From: DATLEX01 sp035525045 | GTDB taxonomy: Bacteria; Acidobacteriota; Thermoanaerobaculia; Gp7-AA8 | Assembly: GCA_035525045.1 (NCBI GenBank) | Contig: DATLEX010000100.1 | Span: 1-12,671 of the forward strand | Length of the DNA stretch: 12,671 nt | Direction of reading: 5' to 3' | Shown here: piece after piece, positions 1-7,398 of the stretch | Layout of the letters: each line of letters starts with the position of its first letter | Numbering within the stretch: the first letter of the stretch is position 1 | Made by a program: the position numbers and the translations under genes | Notes under the pieces: generated by a model | The model's database searches: none | Told to the model about the DNA's origin: nothing | The model's input: only the letters and a program-made list of their open reading frames with translations

Positions 1-48
1 TCACCCGGCGCTTCGCGCCACCCTCTCCCGCAAGCGGGAGAGGGCACG
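1..48. repeat. Two-hairpin intergenic-type palindromic repeat
   Basis: Two adjacent inverted repeats occur here. GGCGC/GCGCC (7-11 and 15-19, loop TTC) is followed by a perfect 11-bp stem at 21-31 and 34-44 with loop AA. The second stem recurs, with 22 identical bases (27-48), at 12452-12473, and a related hairpin lies at 7528-7559. Such double hairpins normally lie between genes. This one lies in the same open frame as gltB, just before its recognisable homology. Confidence 0.7.
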
Positions 49-2871
49 CCGCATCCTCGCCTCCTCCGCGCCTTCGCCTGCACCCAGGACGAGATCGATC
101 TCGTCCTCCGCCCGATGTTCGAGCGCGCGGCCGAGCCGATCGGCTCGATGGGCGACGACACGCCGCTGGCGGCCCTCTCGCCGCGCCCCCGCCTCCTCTT
201 CTCCTTCTTCAAGCAGCGCTTCGCGCAGGTGACCAACCCTCCCATCGATCCGCTCCGCGAGTCGCTGGTGATGGACCTCGGCGAGCCGCTCGTCGAAGCG
301 CCCCACGGCCACGTGATCCCCATGCTCTTCGAGACGAATCTGGAGCGGGCGCTCGTGGCGCTGACCGAAGCCTCCGTTCGGACGGGCGCGCAGACGCTCG
401 TCCTCTCCGACCGCGGCATCGACGGGAAGCAGGCCGCCATCCCCTCCCTCCTCGCCGTCTCCGCGGTGCACCACCGCCTGGTCGAGGAAGGGCTTCGCCG
501 CGGCACGACGCTCCTCGTCGACAGCGGCGAGGCGCGCGACGATCATTCGATCGCTGCTCTCCTCGCGTTCGGCGCCGACGCGGTCTGCCCCTGGCTGGCC
601 CTCCGGCTCGCCGGCGAAGGGCGTGCGAACTATCTCGCGGCGATCCGCAAAGGGCTGTTGAAGATCCTCTCGAAGATGGGCGTCTCCACGATGCGCTCGT
701 ATCGCGGCGCGCAGCTCTTCGAAGCGGTCGGGATCGCGGACGAGGTGATCGATCGCTGGTTTCCCGGTGTACAATCATCCATCAGCGGCCTCGCCCTCGA
801 CGCGATCGAGCGCAGCGCGCTGGCCCGCCACCGCGCCGCGTTCTCCGCTGCGTCCGCGCAGCTCGAGGATGCTGGCCTCTTCCGCTTCCGCCGCAACGGC
901 GAGCCGCACGCCTACAACCCCGGCGTGGTCAAGGCCCTCCACACCGCGATCCGCTCCGGGCGCCCGCTCGACTACCGCTCCTACGCGAGGCTCGTCCACG
1001 AGCGCGAGCCGCTGACGCTGCGCGACCTCCTCGAGTTCCGCGAAGGGACGCCGGTGCCGATCGACGAGGTCGAGCCGGCGCCGGCGATCATCCGCCGCTT
1101 CATGACGGCGGCGATGTCGCTCGGCGCTCTCTCCCCCGAGGCGCAGTCGGTCCTGGCCGAAGCGATGAACCGCCTTGGCGCGCGCAGCAACAGCGGCGAG
1201 GGGGGCGAGCCGCCGGAGTGGTACGGGACCGCGCGCGGCAACCGCATCAAGCAGATCGCCTCGGGGCGCTTCGGAGTCACCGCGGAGTACGTCGTCTCCG
1301 CGAGCGAGCTGCAGATCAAGATCGCCCAGGGCTCCAAGCCGGGCGAGGGGGGACAGCTCCCGGGCCCGAAGGTCACGCCTTTCATCGCCCGCATCCGCCA
1401 CGCCGCGCCGGGGACGACGCTCATCTCTCCCCCGCCGCATCACGACATCTACAGCATCGAGGACCTGGCCCAGCTCGTCTACGATCTGAAGCGCGTCAAC
1501 CCCGCCGCGACCGTCAGCGTGAAGCTCGTCTCGTCGGCCGGCATCGGAACGATCGCGGTGGGGGTGGCGAAGGCGCACGCCGACGCCATCGAGATCAGCG
1601 GCCATGACGGCGGGACCGGCGCGTCGCCCCTCGGCTCGATCAAGAACGCCGGGACGCCGTGGGAGATCGGCCTCTCCGAGGTGCAGCAGTCGCTGATGCG
1701 CGCCGGGCTGCGCGACCGCGTGCGGCTGCAGGTCGACGGCGGGATCAAGACCGGCCGCGACGTGGTGATGGCCGCGCTCCTCGGCGCGGAGGAGTTCGGG
1801 TTCGGGACGGCGGCCCTCGTCGCCGCCGGCTGCGTGATGGCGCGGCAGTGCCACCTCAACACCTGCCCCGTCGGGATCGCCACGCAGCGCGAAGAGCTGC
1901 GCGCGAAGTTCAACGCCACGGCGGACGACGTCGTCCGCTTCTTCACCGCCGTGGCGGAGGAGGTACGCGAGATCGTGGCCCTCCTCGGATTCCGGACGTT
2001 CGACGAGATCGTCGGGCGGAGCGAGCTGCTCGCCGTGCACGAGTCCTCCCCTCTCTCGTTCGCTCGCATCCTCGCTCCCCTCCCGGAGGGGCCGCGGCGC
2101 CGGATGCGGGACCGCAACGATCCGCCGCTGACCGGCAGCCGGCTCGACGAAGCGGTGCTGCAGCGCCCGCGACTCCGCGAGCGCTCGTTCGGGATCACCA
2201 CCGCCGATCGCAGCGCCGGCGCGCGCATCGCCGGGGAGCGGGCGCGGCGGGGGAGCAGCGGGACGCTGCGCCTCGCGTTCCGCGGCACGGCGGGGCAGAG
2301 CTTCGGCGCGTTCTGCGGCGAGGGGATGCACCTGGTGCTCGACGGCGACGCGAACGACTACGCCGGGAAGTCGATGTCGGGCGGCCAGATCGTCGTCCGC
2401 GGCGACGCCGGGAACACGCTCCTCTACGGCGCGACCGGCGGGCGCGCCTTCATCGCGGGACGCGCCGGCGAGCGCTTCGCGGTTCGCAACAGTGGCGCCT
2501 TCGCCGTCGTGGAGGGAACCGGCGACCACGCCTGCGAGTACATGACCGGCGGCGCCGTGGTGATCCTCGGTCCTACCGGACGCAACGTCGGGGCGGGGAT
2601 GTCGGGAGGGACGCTCTTCGTGCTCGACCTCGACGAGCGGCTGGTCAACAGCGAGTACGCCGCCCTCGCCGAGGAGATCGACGAGGGGTGGCTGTACGAG
2701 GCGGTGGCGCTGCATGTCGAGGAGAGCGGGAGCCGCCGCGCCGCGGCGCTGCTCTCCAACTGGAACCAGACACGTTCTCGCTTCGCTCGCCTGGCGCCGC
2801 TCGGGGCGCCGGCAATTCAGAGCCTTCCCGAGATCGAACCGGTGCGCAAACTCAAAAGGAGGTCAGGATGA
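1..2871 (+). CDS. gltB: Glutamate synthase (GOGAT) large subunit, 5'-partial
   Basis: This is the large (alpha) subunit of glutamate synthase, which converts glutamine plus 2-oxoglutarate to two glutamates on an FMN/3Fe-4S core in the cytoplasm. The frame is open to base 1, but recognisable homology begins at about base 61 (LRAFACTQDE, then EPIGSMGDDTPLA near 136). The N-terminal glutaminase domain is therefore absent from the window. Present in order are the central domain (to about 1080), the FMN domain (about 1100-1990; GEGGEPPEWYGTARG, KPGEGGQLPGPKV, EISGHDGGTGASP, QVDGGIKTGRD) and the C-terminal GXGXG beta-helix (about 2280-2640; GTAGQSFGAF, ERFAVRNSGAF, DHACEYMTGG). Cysteine codons at 1831, 1849 and 1864 give the C-x5-C-x4-C that binds the 3Fe-4S cluster. 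The beta-helix has an unusually short loop between GGQIVV and GNTLLYGATGG. The TGA overlaps the amtB ATG. No gltD small-subunit gene follows. Family assignment is near certain; the true 5' end is unknown. Confidence 0.95.
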   Translation, partial: SPGASRHPLPQAGEGTPHPRLLRAFACTQDEIDLVLRPMFERAAEPIGSMGDDTPLAALSPRPRLLFSFFKQRFAQVTNPPIDPLRESLVMDLGEPLVEAPHGHVIPMLFETNLERALVALTEASVRTGAQTLVLSDRGIDGKQAAIPSLLAVSAVHHRLVEEGLRRGTTLLVDSGEARDDHSIAALLAFGADAVCPWLALRLAGEGRANYLAAIRKGLLKILSKMGVSTMRSYRGAQLFEAVGIADEVIDRWFPGVQSSISGLALDAIERSALARHRAAFSAASAQLEDAGLFRFRRNGEPHAYNPGVVKALHTAIRSGRPLDYRSYARLVHEREPLTLRDLLEFREGTPVPIDEVEPAPAIIRRFMTAAMSLGALSPEAQSVLAEAMNRLGARSNSGEGGEPPEWYGTARGNRIKQIASGRFGVTAEYVVSASELQIKIAQGSKPGEGGQLPGPKVTPFIARIRHAAPGTTLISPPPHHDIYSIEDLAQLVYDLKRVNPAATVSVKLVSSAGIGTIAVGVAKAHADAIEISGHDGGTGASPLGSIKNAGTPWEIGLSEVQQSLMRAGLRDRVRLQVDGGIKTGRDVVMAALLGAEEFGFGTAALVAAGCVMARQCHLNTCPVGIATQREELRAKFNATADDVVRFFTAVAEEVREIVALLGFRTFDEIVGRSELLAVHESSPLSFARILAPLPEGPRRRMRDRNDPPLTGSRLDEAVLQRPRLRERSFGITTADRSAGARIAGERARRGSSGTLRLAFRGTAGQSFGAFCGEGMHLVLDGDANDYAGKSMSGGQIVVRGDAGNTLLYGATGGRAFIAGRAGERFAVRNSGAFAVVEGTGDHACEYMTGGAVVILGPTGRNVGAGMSGGTLFVLDLDERLVNSEYAALAEEIDEGWLYEAVALHVEESGSRRAAALLSNWNQTRSRFARLAPLGAPAIQSLPEIEPVRKLKRRSG
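2855..2862 (+). promoter_or_regulatory. amtB ribosome binding site inside gltB
   Basis: AAAGGAGG lies 5 nt before the amtB ATG (2868), inside the last codons of gltB. The ATG overlaps the gltB TGA in an ATGA arrangement. This fixes the amtB start and suggests translational coupling. Confidence 0.8.
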
Positions 2872-4127
2872 TCAATTCCGCGGACACAGCATGGATGCTG
2901 GTGGCGACGGCACTCGTGCTGATGATGACCCCCGCCCTCGGCTTTTTCTACGCTGGGATGGTGCGGTCGAAGAACGCCCTCAATACGCTGATGATGAGCT
3001 TCGCCCCCATCGCCTTCGTCGGGCTGGCGTGGGCCCTCATCGGCTACTCCGTCGCCTTCGGAGGGGGGACGCAGTACGCGCTCATGCGCGGGGTGGGGCT
3101 GGAGGCGCAGGGGACCATTCCCCACATTCTCTTCCTCGCCTACCAGGGGACGTTCGCCATCATCACCGCGGCGCTCATCTCCGGGGCCATCGTGGAGCGG
3201 ATGCGCTTCGGCGCCTACCTGATCTTCGTCACGGCGTGGTCGATCGCCGTCTACGCGCCGGTGGCGAACTGGGTGTGGGGCGGGGGGTGGCTGGCGAAGC
3301 TCGGCGCGCTCGATTTCGCCGGCGGGACGGTCGTGCACATCAACGCCGCCGTGGCGGCGATCGTCGTGGCGCTCGTGGTCGGGCCGCGGAAGGACTACGG
3401 CCGGCAGGCCATCGTGCCGCAGCACGTCCCCTTCACGCTCCTCGGCACGGGGATGCTCTGGCTCGGCTGGTTCGGGTTCAACGGCGGGAGCGCGCTGGCG
3501 GCGAACGAGAGCGCGGCGCTGGCCTTCGTCAACACGATGCTGGCCCCGATGGGGACGCTGCTGATCTGGATGCTCCTCGACCTGCGCCGCAACGGGAAGG
3601 CCACGGCCATCGGCGCGGCGACGGCGATCGTGGTCGGTCTCGTCGCCGTCACGCCCGCGGCCGGTTTCGTCAGCCCCATCTCGGCGATCTTCCTCGGCTC
3701 GCTGGCGGCGATCCCGAGCTACTACGCGCTGGTGTGGCGGGCGCGGACGCGCCTGGACGACTCGCTCGACGTCGTCGCCGCGCACGGCGTCGGCGGCATG
3801 ACCGGCGCGCTGCTGACCGGCGTGCTGGCCGAGAAGGCTTGGAACGGGACGGTTAGCGGCGCTCTCTTCGGCAATCCGCGCCAGCTCGCCATCCAGCTCG
3901 CGGCGGTCGTGGCCACGATCGCCTTCAGCGCGACAGCCACGCTGGTCATCGTCAAGGTCATGTCGCTGGTCATGCGCGTTCGGGCCACGGCGCAGGAAGA
4001 AGCGCTCGGGCTCGACGTCAGCCAGCATGGAGAAGCAGCCTACAACCGCGGCGAGGGGGCCATCCTGATCCTCCCTGCCGAGAAGGAGATCGCACATGAA
4101 GCTGGTCGTCGCTATCGTGAGGCCTGA
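2868..4127 (+). CDS. amtB: Ammonium transporter AmtB
   Basis: This is an inner-membrane ammonium channel of 419 residues, the usual length for the family, with about eleven hydrophobic segments. Signature blocks are TPALGFFYAGMVRSKNALNT (residues 21-40), the twin pore histidines H157 (GGTVVHINAA) and H306 (AAHGVGGMTGA), D149 before the GGTVVH block, and F96 and F204 at the positions of the pore phenylalanine gate. The C-terminus keeps the conserved EEALGLDVSQHGEAAYN block. That region is known in the family to contact GlnK. It then has an extra tail whose codons also carry the glnK ribosome binding site and first codons. The start is chosen for the strong AAAGGAGG 5 nt upstream and the 4-nt overlap with gltB. 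It sits between gltB and glnK as the uptake component of the operon. Its 3' end overlaps glnK by 32 nt. Confidence 0.97.
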   Translation: MINSADTAWMLVATALVLMMTPALGFFYAGMVRSKNALNTLMMSFAPIAFVGLAWALIGYSVAFGGGTQYALMRGVGLEAQGTIPHILFLAYQGTFAIITAALISGAIVERMRFGAYLIFVTAWSIAVYAPVANWVWGGGWLAKLGALDFAGGTVVHINAAVAAIVVALVVGPRKDYGRQAIVPQHVPFTLLGTGMLWLGWFGFNGGSALAANESAALAFVNTMLAPMGTLLIWMLLDLRRNGKATAIGAATAIVVGLVAVTPAAGFVSPISAIFLGSLAAIPSYYALVWRARTRLDDSLDVVAAHGVGGMTGALLTGVLAEKAWNGTVSGALFGNPRQLAIQLAAVVATIAFSATATLVIVKVMSLVMRVRATAQEEALGLDVSQHGEAAYNRGEGAILILPAEKEIAHEAGRRYREA

Positions 4128-4449
4128 TCGCGTCAACGCCGTGCTGGAGGCGCTCTACCACGCCGAGGTGCGGGGGCTGACCATGAGCCGCGTGCACGGG
4201 CACGGCGGGGAGATGGAGCCGGTGCAGACCTATCGAGGGATGACCATCAAGGTCGAGCTGCAGGAGAAGGTACGCCTGGAGATCGGCGTCTCCGACCACT
4301 TCGTGGAGCCGACGGTGGAGGCCATCCTCTCCGCGGCGAGCACGGGCGAGGTCGGCGACGGAAAGATCTTCGTCCTCCCGGTGGAGAAGGTCTACCGCAT
4401 CCGCACCGCCGAGCAGAACGAAGCCGCCGTCACCCCCGTCGAGGCGTAG
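4096..4449 (+). CDS. glnK: PII nitrogen-regulatory protein (GlnK/GlnB family)
   Basis: This is a trimeric PII signal protein of 117 residues. PII proteins bind ATP/ADP and 2-oxoglutarate, and next to amtB they normally plug the channel when nitrogen is ample. It aligns without gaps to E. coli GlnB numbering through R103. Conserved are G35, G37, Y46-R47-G48, K58, G87-D88-G89-K90, R101 and R103. The T-loop diverges: position 51, the uridylylated tyrosine of proteobacteria, is Ile; position 49, the phosphoserine of cyanobacteria, is Met; Q39 and K40 are Glu and Met. Classical covalent modification is therefore unlikely, while nucleotide binding looks intact. The start is set by AAGGAG at 4083-4088, 7 nt before the ATG, inside amtB. 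The gene overlaps amtB by 32 nt and ends just before a strong palindrome. Confidence 0.95.
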   Translation: MKLVVAIVRPDRVNAVLEALYHAEVRGLTMSRVHGHGGEMEPVQTYRGMTIKVELQEKVRLEIGVSDHFVEPTVEAILSAASTGEVGDGKIFVLPVEKVYRIRTAEQNEAAVTPVEA

Positions 4450-5701
4450 GGCCTGGCCTAGGGTAGGGGGTCAGGTCTGACCCCCCGTTACCCTCCCGCC
4501 GGGCCAGCCAGACGAAGGGGATCGCCAGCCCCTGAATCGCAGCGCTGCAAACGTACGACATCGGGTAGCCCCAGAGGTCCGCGGCGCGGCCGAGGATCGG
4601 CTGGGCGGCCACTCCCCCACCGGAGCCCATCAGCGAATCAAACGAGAGGACCGTGGCCCGCTGCATGGAAGGGATCAGGTCGTTCACGTAGGCCTGACGA
4701 ATGGGCATCACCGTGGCGAAGACGAGGCCCCACAAAACGAGGAGGGCGAGGGCGACCCAGAAACGAGGCAGCAGGCCGATCAGCGTCAGGATGAGGGTGC
4801 TGGAGACGACGGCCGTCAGGATGATGGTCGTGCGGCGCCGAAACATCCGCGCCAGGTGCGGCACGAGCAGGCCGCCGACGATCTGCGCTCCGCCGACGAT
4901 CGCCGCGGCGAGCCCGGCGATCCAGTACGCCTTCGGGTCTCCGTACAACTGAAGGAGGTACGGCTGCATCGCGTAGAAGGCGTAGATCGACACGCCGTCG
5001 GTGAAGACGTTGGCCAGCATCACCCAGCGCACCGGCGGATTGCGCAGCCCGTATTTCATCGCTTCGCTGAGGATGTGCCGCACGCTGGTCCGTTGCGGCG
5101 TGAAGCCGACGTCGCGCATCAGGACGAACGCCAGGACGAAGCTGAGGGCGAGGACGGCGGCGCGAAGGATGTACGGGACGCCGAGATTCGTGAACTGTGC
5201 GATCGCGCCCCCGGCGACGGCGCCGCCCAGCATCGCCACCCCTTCCACGATCTCGCCCCTCGCAAAGACCGCATCGAGCGGCCCGTCGTATCCCCTCGCC
5301 CTCAGCGCGTCGACGAGCCAGGCCTGCACCGCGCCCGAGAAGAAGGTGAATCCGAAGCCGAGAAACGCGGACGTCACCCCCCACGCCCAGAATGGCGCGG
5401 CGATGTGCCACAGCCATAGATAGAGGAGGGTGGCCACCGTCAGGGTGACGGTGCCCAGCAGATACGACAGCCGGCGCCCCCGGACGTCCGCGATGACGCC
5501 GGTTGGGATCTCGAAGAGGACGAGCCCCGCCGTGAAGAACGCGTTCGCCGCGAAGGCTTCCGCGTTGCTGAGGCCCGCGTCGAGCAGGAAGAGGGTGTTG
5601 ATTCCCCAGATGAGCGATGCGGCCAGCGTATGGAGCAGGAGAAGGATCAGGTAGACGCGCTGAATGCGGCGCCAGTCGAACTCGAGCGGGTCATGTCGCA
5701 T
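4430..5701 (-). CDS. MFS transporter
   Basis: This is a major facilitator superfamily membrane protein of 423 residues, with about twelve hydrophobic segments and an MFS motif-A-like loop (GVIADVRGRR) after the second one. The substrate cannot be read from the sequence. I chose the start at 5701 (MRHDPLEFDWRRIQRVYL), just before the first membrane helix. A longer frame to 5839 adds an Arg/Ser-rich segment that looks non-coding and overlaps the divergent polymerase remnant. No good Shine-Dalgarno sequence is visible at 5701. The last residues (GNGGSDLTPYPRPGPTPRRG) are encoded by the palindrome and by bases antisense to the glnK 3' end. The original stop has therefore probably been lost and the frame now runs to 4430, overlapping glnK by 20 nt. 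Confidence 0.85.
   Translation of the reverse strand: MRHDPLEFDWRRIQRVYLILLLLHTLAASLIWGINTLFLLDAGLSNAEAFAANAFFTAGLVLFEIPTGVIADVRGRRLSYLLGTVTLTVATLLYLWLWHIAAPFWAWGVTSAFLGFGFTFFSGAVQAWLVDALRARGYDGPLDAVFARGEIVEGVAMLGGAVAGGAIAQFTNLGVPYILRAAVLALSFVLAFVLMRDVGFTPQRTSVRHILSEAMKYGLRNPPVRWVMLANVFTDGVSIYAFYAMQPYLLQLYGDPKAYWIAGLAAAIVGGAQIVGGLLVPHLARMFRRRTTIILTAVVSSTLILTLIGLLPRFWVALALLVLWGLVFATVMPIRQAYVNDLIPSMQRATVLSFDSLMGSGGGVAAQPILGRAADLWGYPMSYVCSAAIQGLAIPFVWLARREGNGGSDLTPYPRPGPTPRRG
4461..4493. terminator. Bidirectional terminator-like palindrome between glnK and MFS gene
   Basis: GGGGGTCAG (4466-4474) and CTGACCCCC (4477-4485) are a perfect 9-bp inverted repeat. It is flanked by GGGTA (4461-4465) and TACCC (4489-4493), which extend the stem past a 3-nt bulge. 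It lies 11 nt after the glnK stop, between convergent genes. There is no U-tract, so it may be a repeat-type palindrome serving as a terminator. It is also read as the last codons of the MFS gene. Confidence 0.55.
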
Positions 5702-5741
5702 CGGCCTGGCCGATTGTGCCAGAGAAGAAGGTTGTCTCTCG

Positions 5742-6346
5742 ATGCTTGAATCGCGAGACCTGGCGGGCAAGACTGACCCGATGCCGAAGGGCGCCCACGC
5801 CGTTCTCGAAGCCGCCGGCCGCGAGGTGGTGATCACCAATCCGGACGAGATCTTCTTTCCGCGTGCCGGTCATACGAAGCTGGATCTGGCCAGGTACTGC
5901 GCGGCGGTCGCCGAGGGGGAGATGCGGGGGATCTCCGGCCGGCCGATCGTCCTCAAGCGATACGTCGACGGCGCGGAGGGCGAGCCGTTCCTACCAGAAG
6001 CGCGCCCGACCGGGCCACGAGCAGGTGGTGGAAGGAGGAACGCCACGGCGTCTTCCTCGACTACAACCAGAACGCGAAGGACCGCACCGTGGCCGCCTCA
6101 CTTGAGCACAAAGAGGAGGCGTTGGCCGGGCTGGAACGCTGGAAGGCGCGCTACCCGGAAGTCGCGGCCTTGCTGGAGGTGGACGACCTCCTGGTCGACG
6201 CCATGCGCGGCCGCTCGAGCACCTGGACGCGCATCCGCGTGAACCTGCGCCACGTCCCCGAGGAGAAGCGTCCTGCCGAGGAGCCGCCCGGTCCCGATTA
6301 CGATCCGTGGCGCTCGCGCGCACCGAAGACTCGCTCCAGCTCGTAG
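5742..6346 (+). pseudogene. LigD-type DNA polymerase/primase domain, internally deleted remnant
   Basis: This is the remnant of a LigD-type polymerase (archaeo-eukaryotic primase fold), which fills gaps in bacterial non-homologous end joining. The first frame (start at 5742 or 5781) reads EVVITNPDEIFFPRAGHTKL and GRPIVLKRYVDGAEGEPF, the normal N-terminus. An extra C at 5991 shifts the frame to YQKRA. At about 6007 the frame shifts again into DRATSRWWKEERHGVFLDYN and QNAKDRTVA, which normally lies some 150 residues further on. A second junction follows at about 6090, leading into a tail (EEALAGLERWKARYPEV, RGRSSTWTRIRVNLRHVP, DYDPW) that I recall from stand-alone members. The metal-binding catalytic core between the first two blocks is missing. 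About 190 residues of an expected 350-400 remain, in three frames. The 3' end overlaps the ligase gene by 49 nt. Confidence 0.85.
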
Positions 6347-7398
6347 GGGGGCGTGACCTCGAGCTGATCATAGCGGCACGCCTCCGTGCTCTTGTCGGGA
6401 CGCCAGCGAAGGAACCGGGCCGCGTGGCGGAAGCGCGTCCCCTGCATATGGTCGTAAGCGACCTCGCAGACGAGCTCGGGGCGCAGCGGCTCCCAGCTCA
6501 GGTCCTTGCCGCGATTCCAGCGGCTCGATGCGCCGGGGAGGCGCCGCCCTACCGCGCCGGCGTCGTGTTGCGCCTCCGCCCAATCCCGCCAGGGATGCCC
6601 TTTCAGAGCATTCTTCCGCAGCGGCGCCAGCTCTTCGACGAGGTGTTTGCGCATCGCCGTGGTGAATGCCGCGGCCACTCCGACGTGATGCAGCGTTCCG
6701 CCGTCGTCATAGAGGCCGAGCAGCAGCGAGCCGAGCATCGTTCCGGGCCCGTTCTTGTGCCAGCGGAAACCGGCCACGACGCAGTCCGCGGTGCGGGAGT
6801 GCTTCACCTTGATCATCGTGCGCTCGCCGGGGCGGTAGGGCGACTCGATGCGCTTAGCCATGACGCCGTCGAGTCCCGCTCCCTCGAAGCGCCGGAACCA
6901 GTCCTCGGCAAGGACGCGATCGCCGGTGGCCGGCGAAAGGTGCACCGGCGGCGCCGCCTCGGCGAGGACCCTCTCCAGCCGCTCCCGCCGCTTCGCGAGC
7001 GGCGCCTCGCGCAGATCCTCCTTCCCGAGCGCGAGCAGGTCCCAGGCCACGAACGAGGCCGGCGACTGCCCGGCCAGGAGCTTCACCCGCGACGCGGCGG
7101 GATGGATCCGCAGCAGCAGCGCCTCGAAATCGAGCCCGTTCGCTCCGACGATCACGATCTCGCCGTCCACCACGCAGCGGTCCGGAAGCGCGGCCGCGAG
7201 GGGATCGAGGAGCTCCGGAAAGTAGCGGTTCATCGGCTTCTCGTCGCGGCTCTGTAGCAGGATCTCCTCGCCATCGCGAAAGACCAGCGTCCGGAACCCA
7301 TCCCACTTCGGCTCGAACTGCCAGCCCTCGCCGGTGGGCAGACTGCCGGCCGCCGTCGAGAGCATCGGCGCGAGCGGCGGATCGAATGGGAGGCGCAT
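6298..7398 (-). CDS. ligC: ATP-dependent DNA ligase, LigC/LigD ligase-domain type
   Basis: This is a ligase-only enzyme of 366 residues, the length of LigC-type NHEJ and repair ligases. It seals nicks using ATP through a lysyl-AMP intermediate. The nucleotidyltransferase motifs are in order: motif I EPKWDGFR with nucleophile K31, motif Ia around R51 (SRDEKPMNRYFPEL), motif III VVDGEIVI (E80), FVAWDLLAL near 116-124, motif IV AGLDGVMAKR (about 174-183) and motif V MIKVKHSRTADCVVAGF (K197, K199). A C-terminal OB-fold region follows (RPELVCEVAYDHMQGTRFRH, RWRPDKS). No break or missing motif is seen, so it looks functional. It is convergent with the broken polymerase gene and shares 49 nt with it, which suggests they were once partners. 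No Ku gene is in the window. The start ATG at 7398 has no clear Shine-Dalgarno sequence. Confidence 0.93.
   Translation of the reverse strand: MRLPFDPPLAPMLSTAAGSLPTGEGWQFEPKWDGFRTLVFRDGEEILLQSRDEKPMNRYFPELLDPLAAALPDRCVVDGEIVIVGANGLDFEALLLRIHPAASRVKLLAGQSPASFVAWDLLALGKEDLREAPLAKRRERLERVLAEAAPPVHLSPATGDRVLAEDWFRRFEGAGLDGVMAKRIESPYRPGERTMIKVKHSRTADCVVAGFRWHKNGPGTMLGSLLLGLYDDGGTLHHVGVAAAFTTAMRKHLVEELAPLRKNALKGHPWRDWAEAQHDAGAVGRRLPGASSRWNRGKDLSWEPLRPELVCEVAYDHMQGTRFRHAARFLRWRPDKSTEACRYDQLEVTPPYELERVFGARERHGS

Noticed and set aside
775..2715. Long antisense open frame (646 codons) opposite gltB
   Set aside because: Its product is His/Arg/Asp-rich with no domain pattern, and it lies fully antisense to a conserved gene. 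It is a high-GC shadow frame.
2817..4136. Antisense open frame (439 codons) opposite amtB
   Set aside because: Arg/His/Asp-rich low-complexity translation mirrors the amtB codons. No independent start signal or family is seen.
6307..7257. + strand open frame (316 codons) opposite the ligase
   Set aside because: The opposite strand has all ligase motifs in order; this translation has none and is a shadow.
5742..7398. A new two-gene DNA-repair or defence system
   Set aside because: Both genes belong to the known LigD-polymerase and LigC families, and the polymerase is broken, so this is a decayed known pathway.
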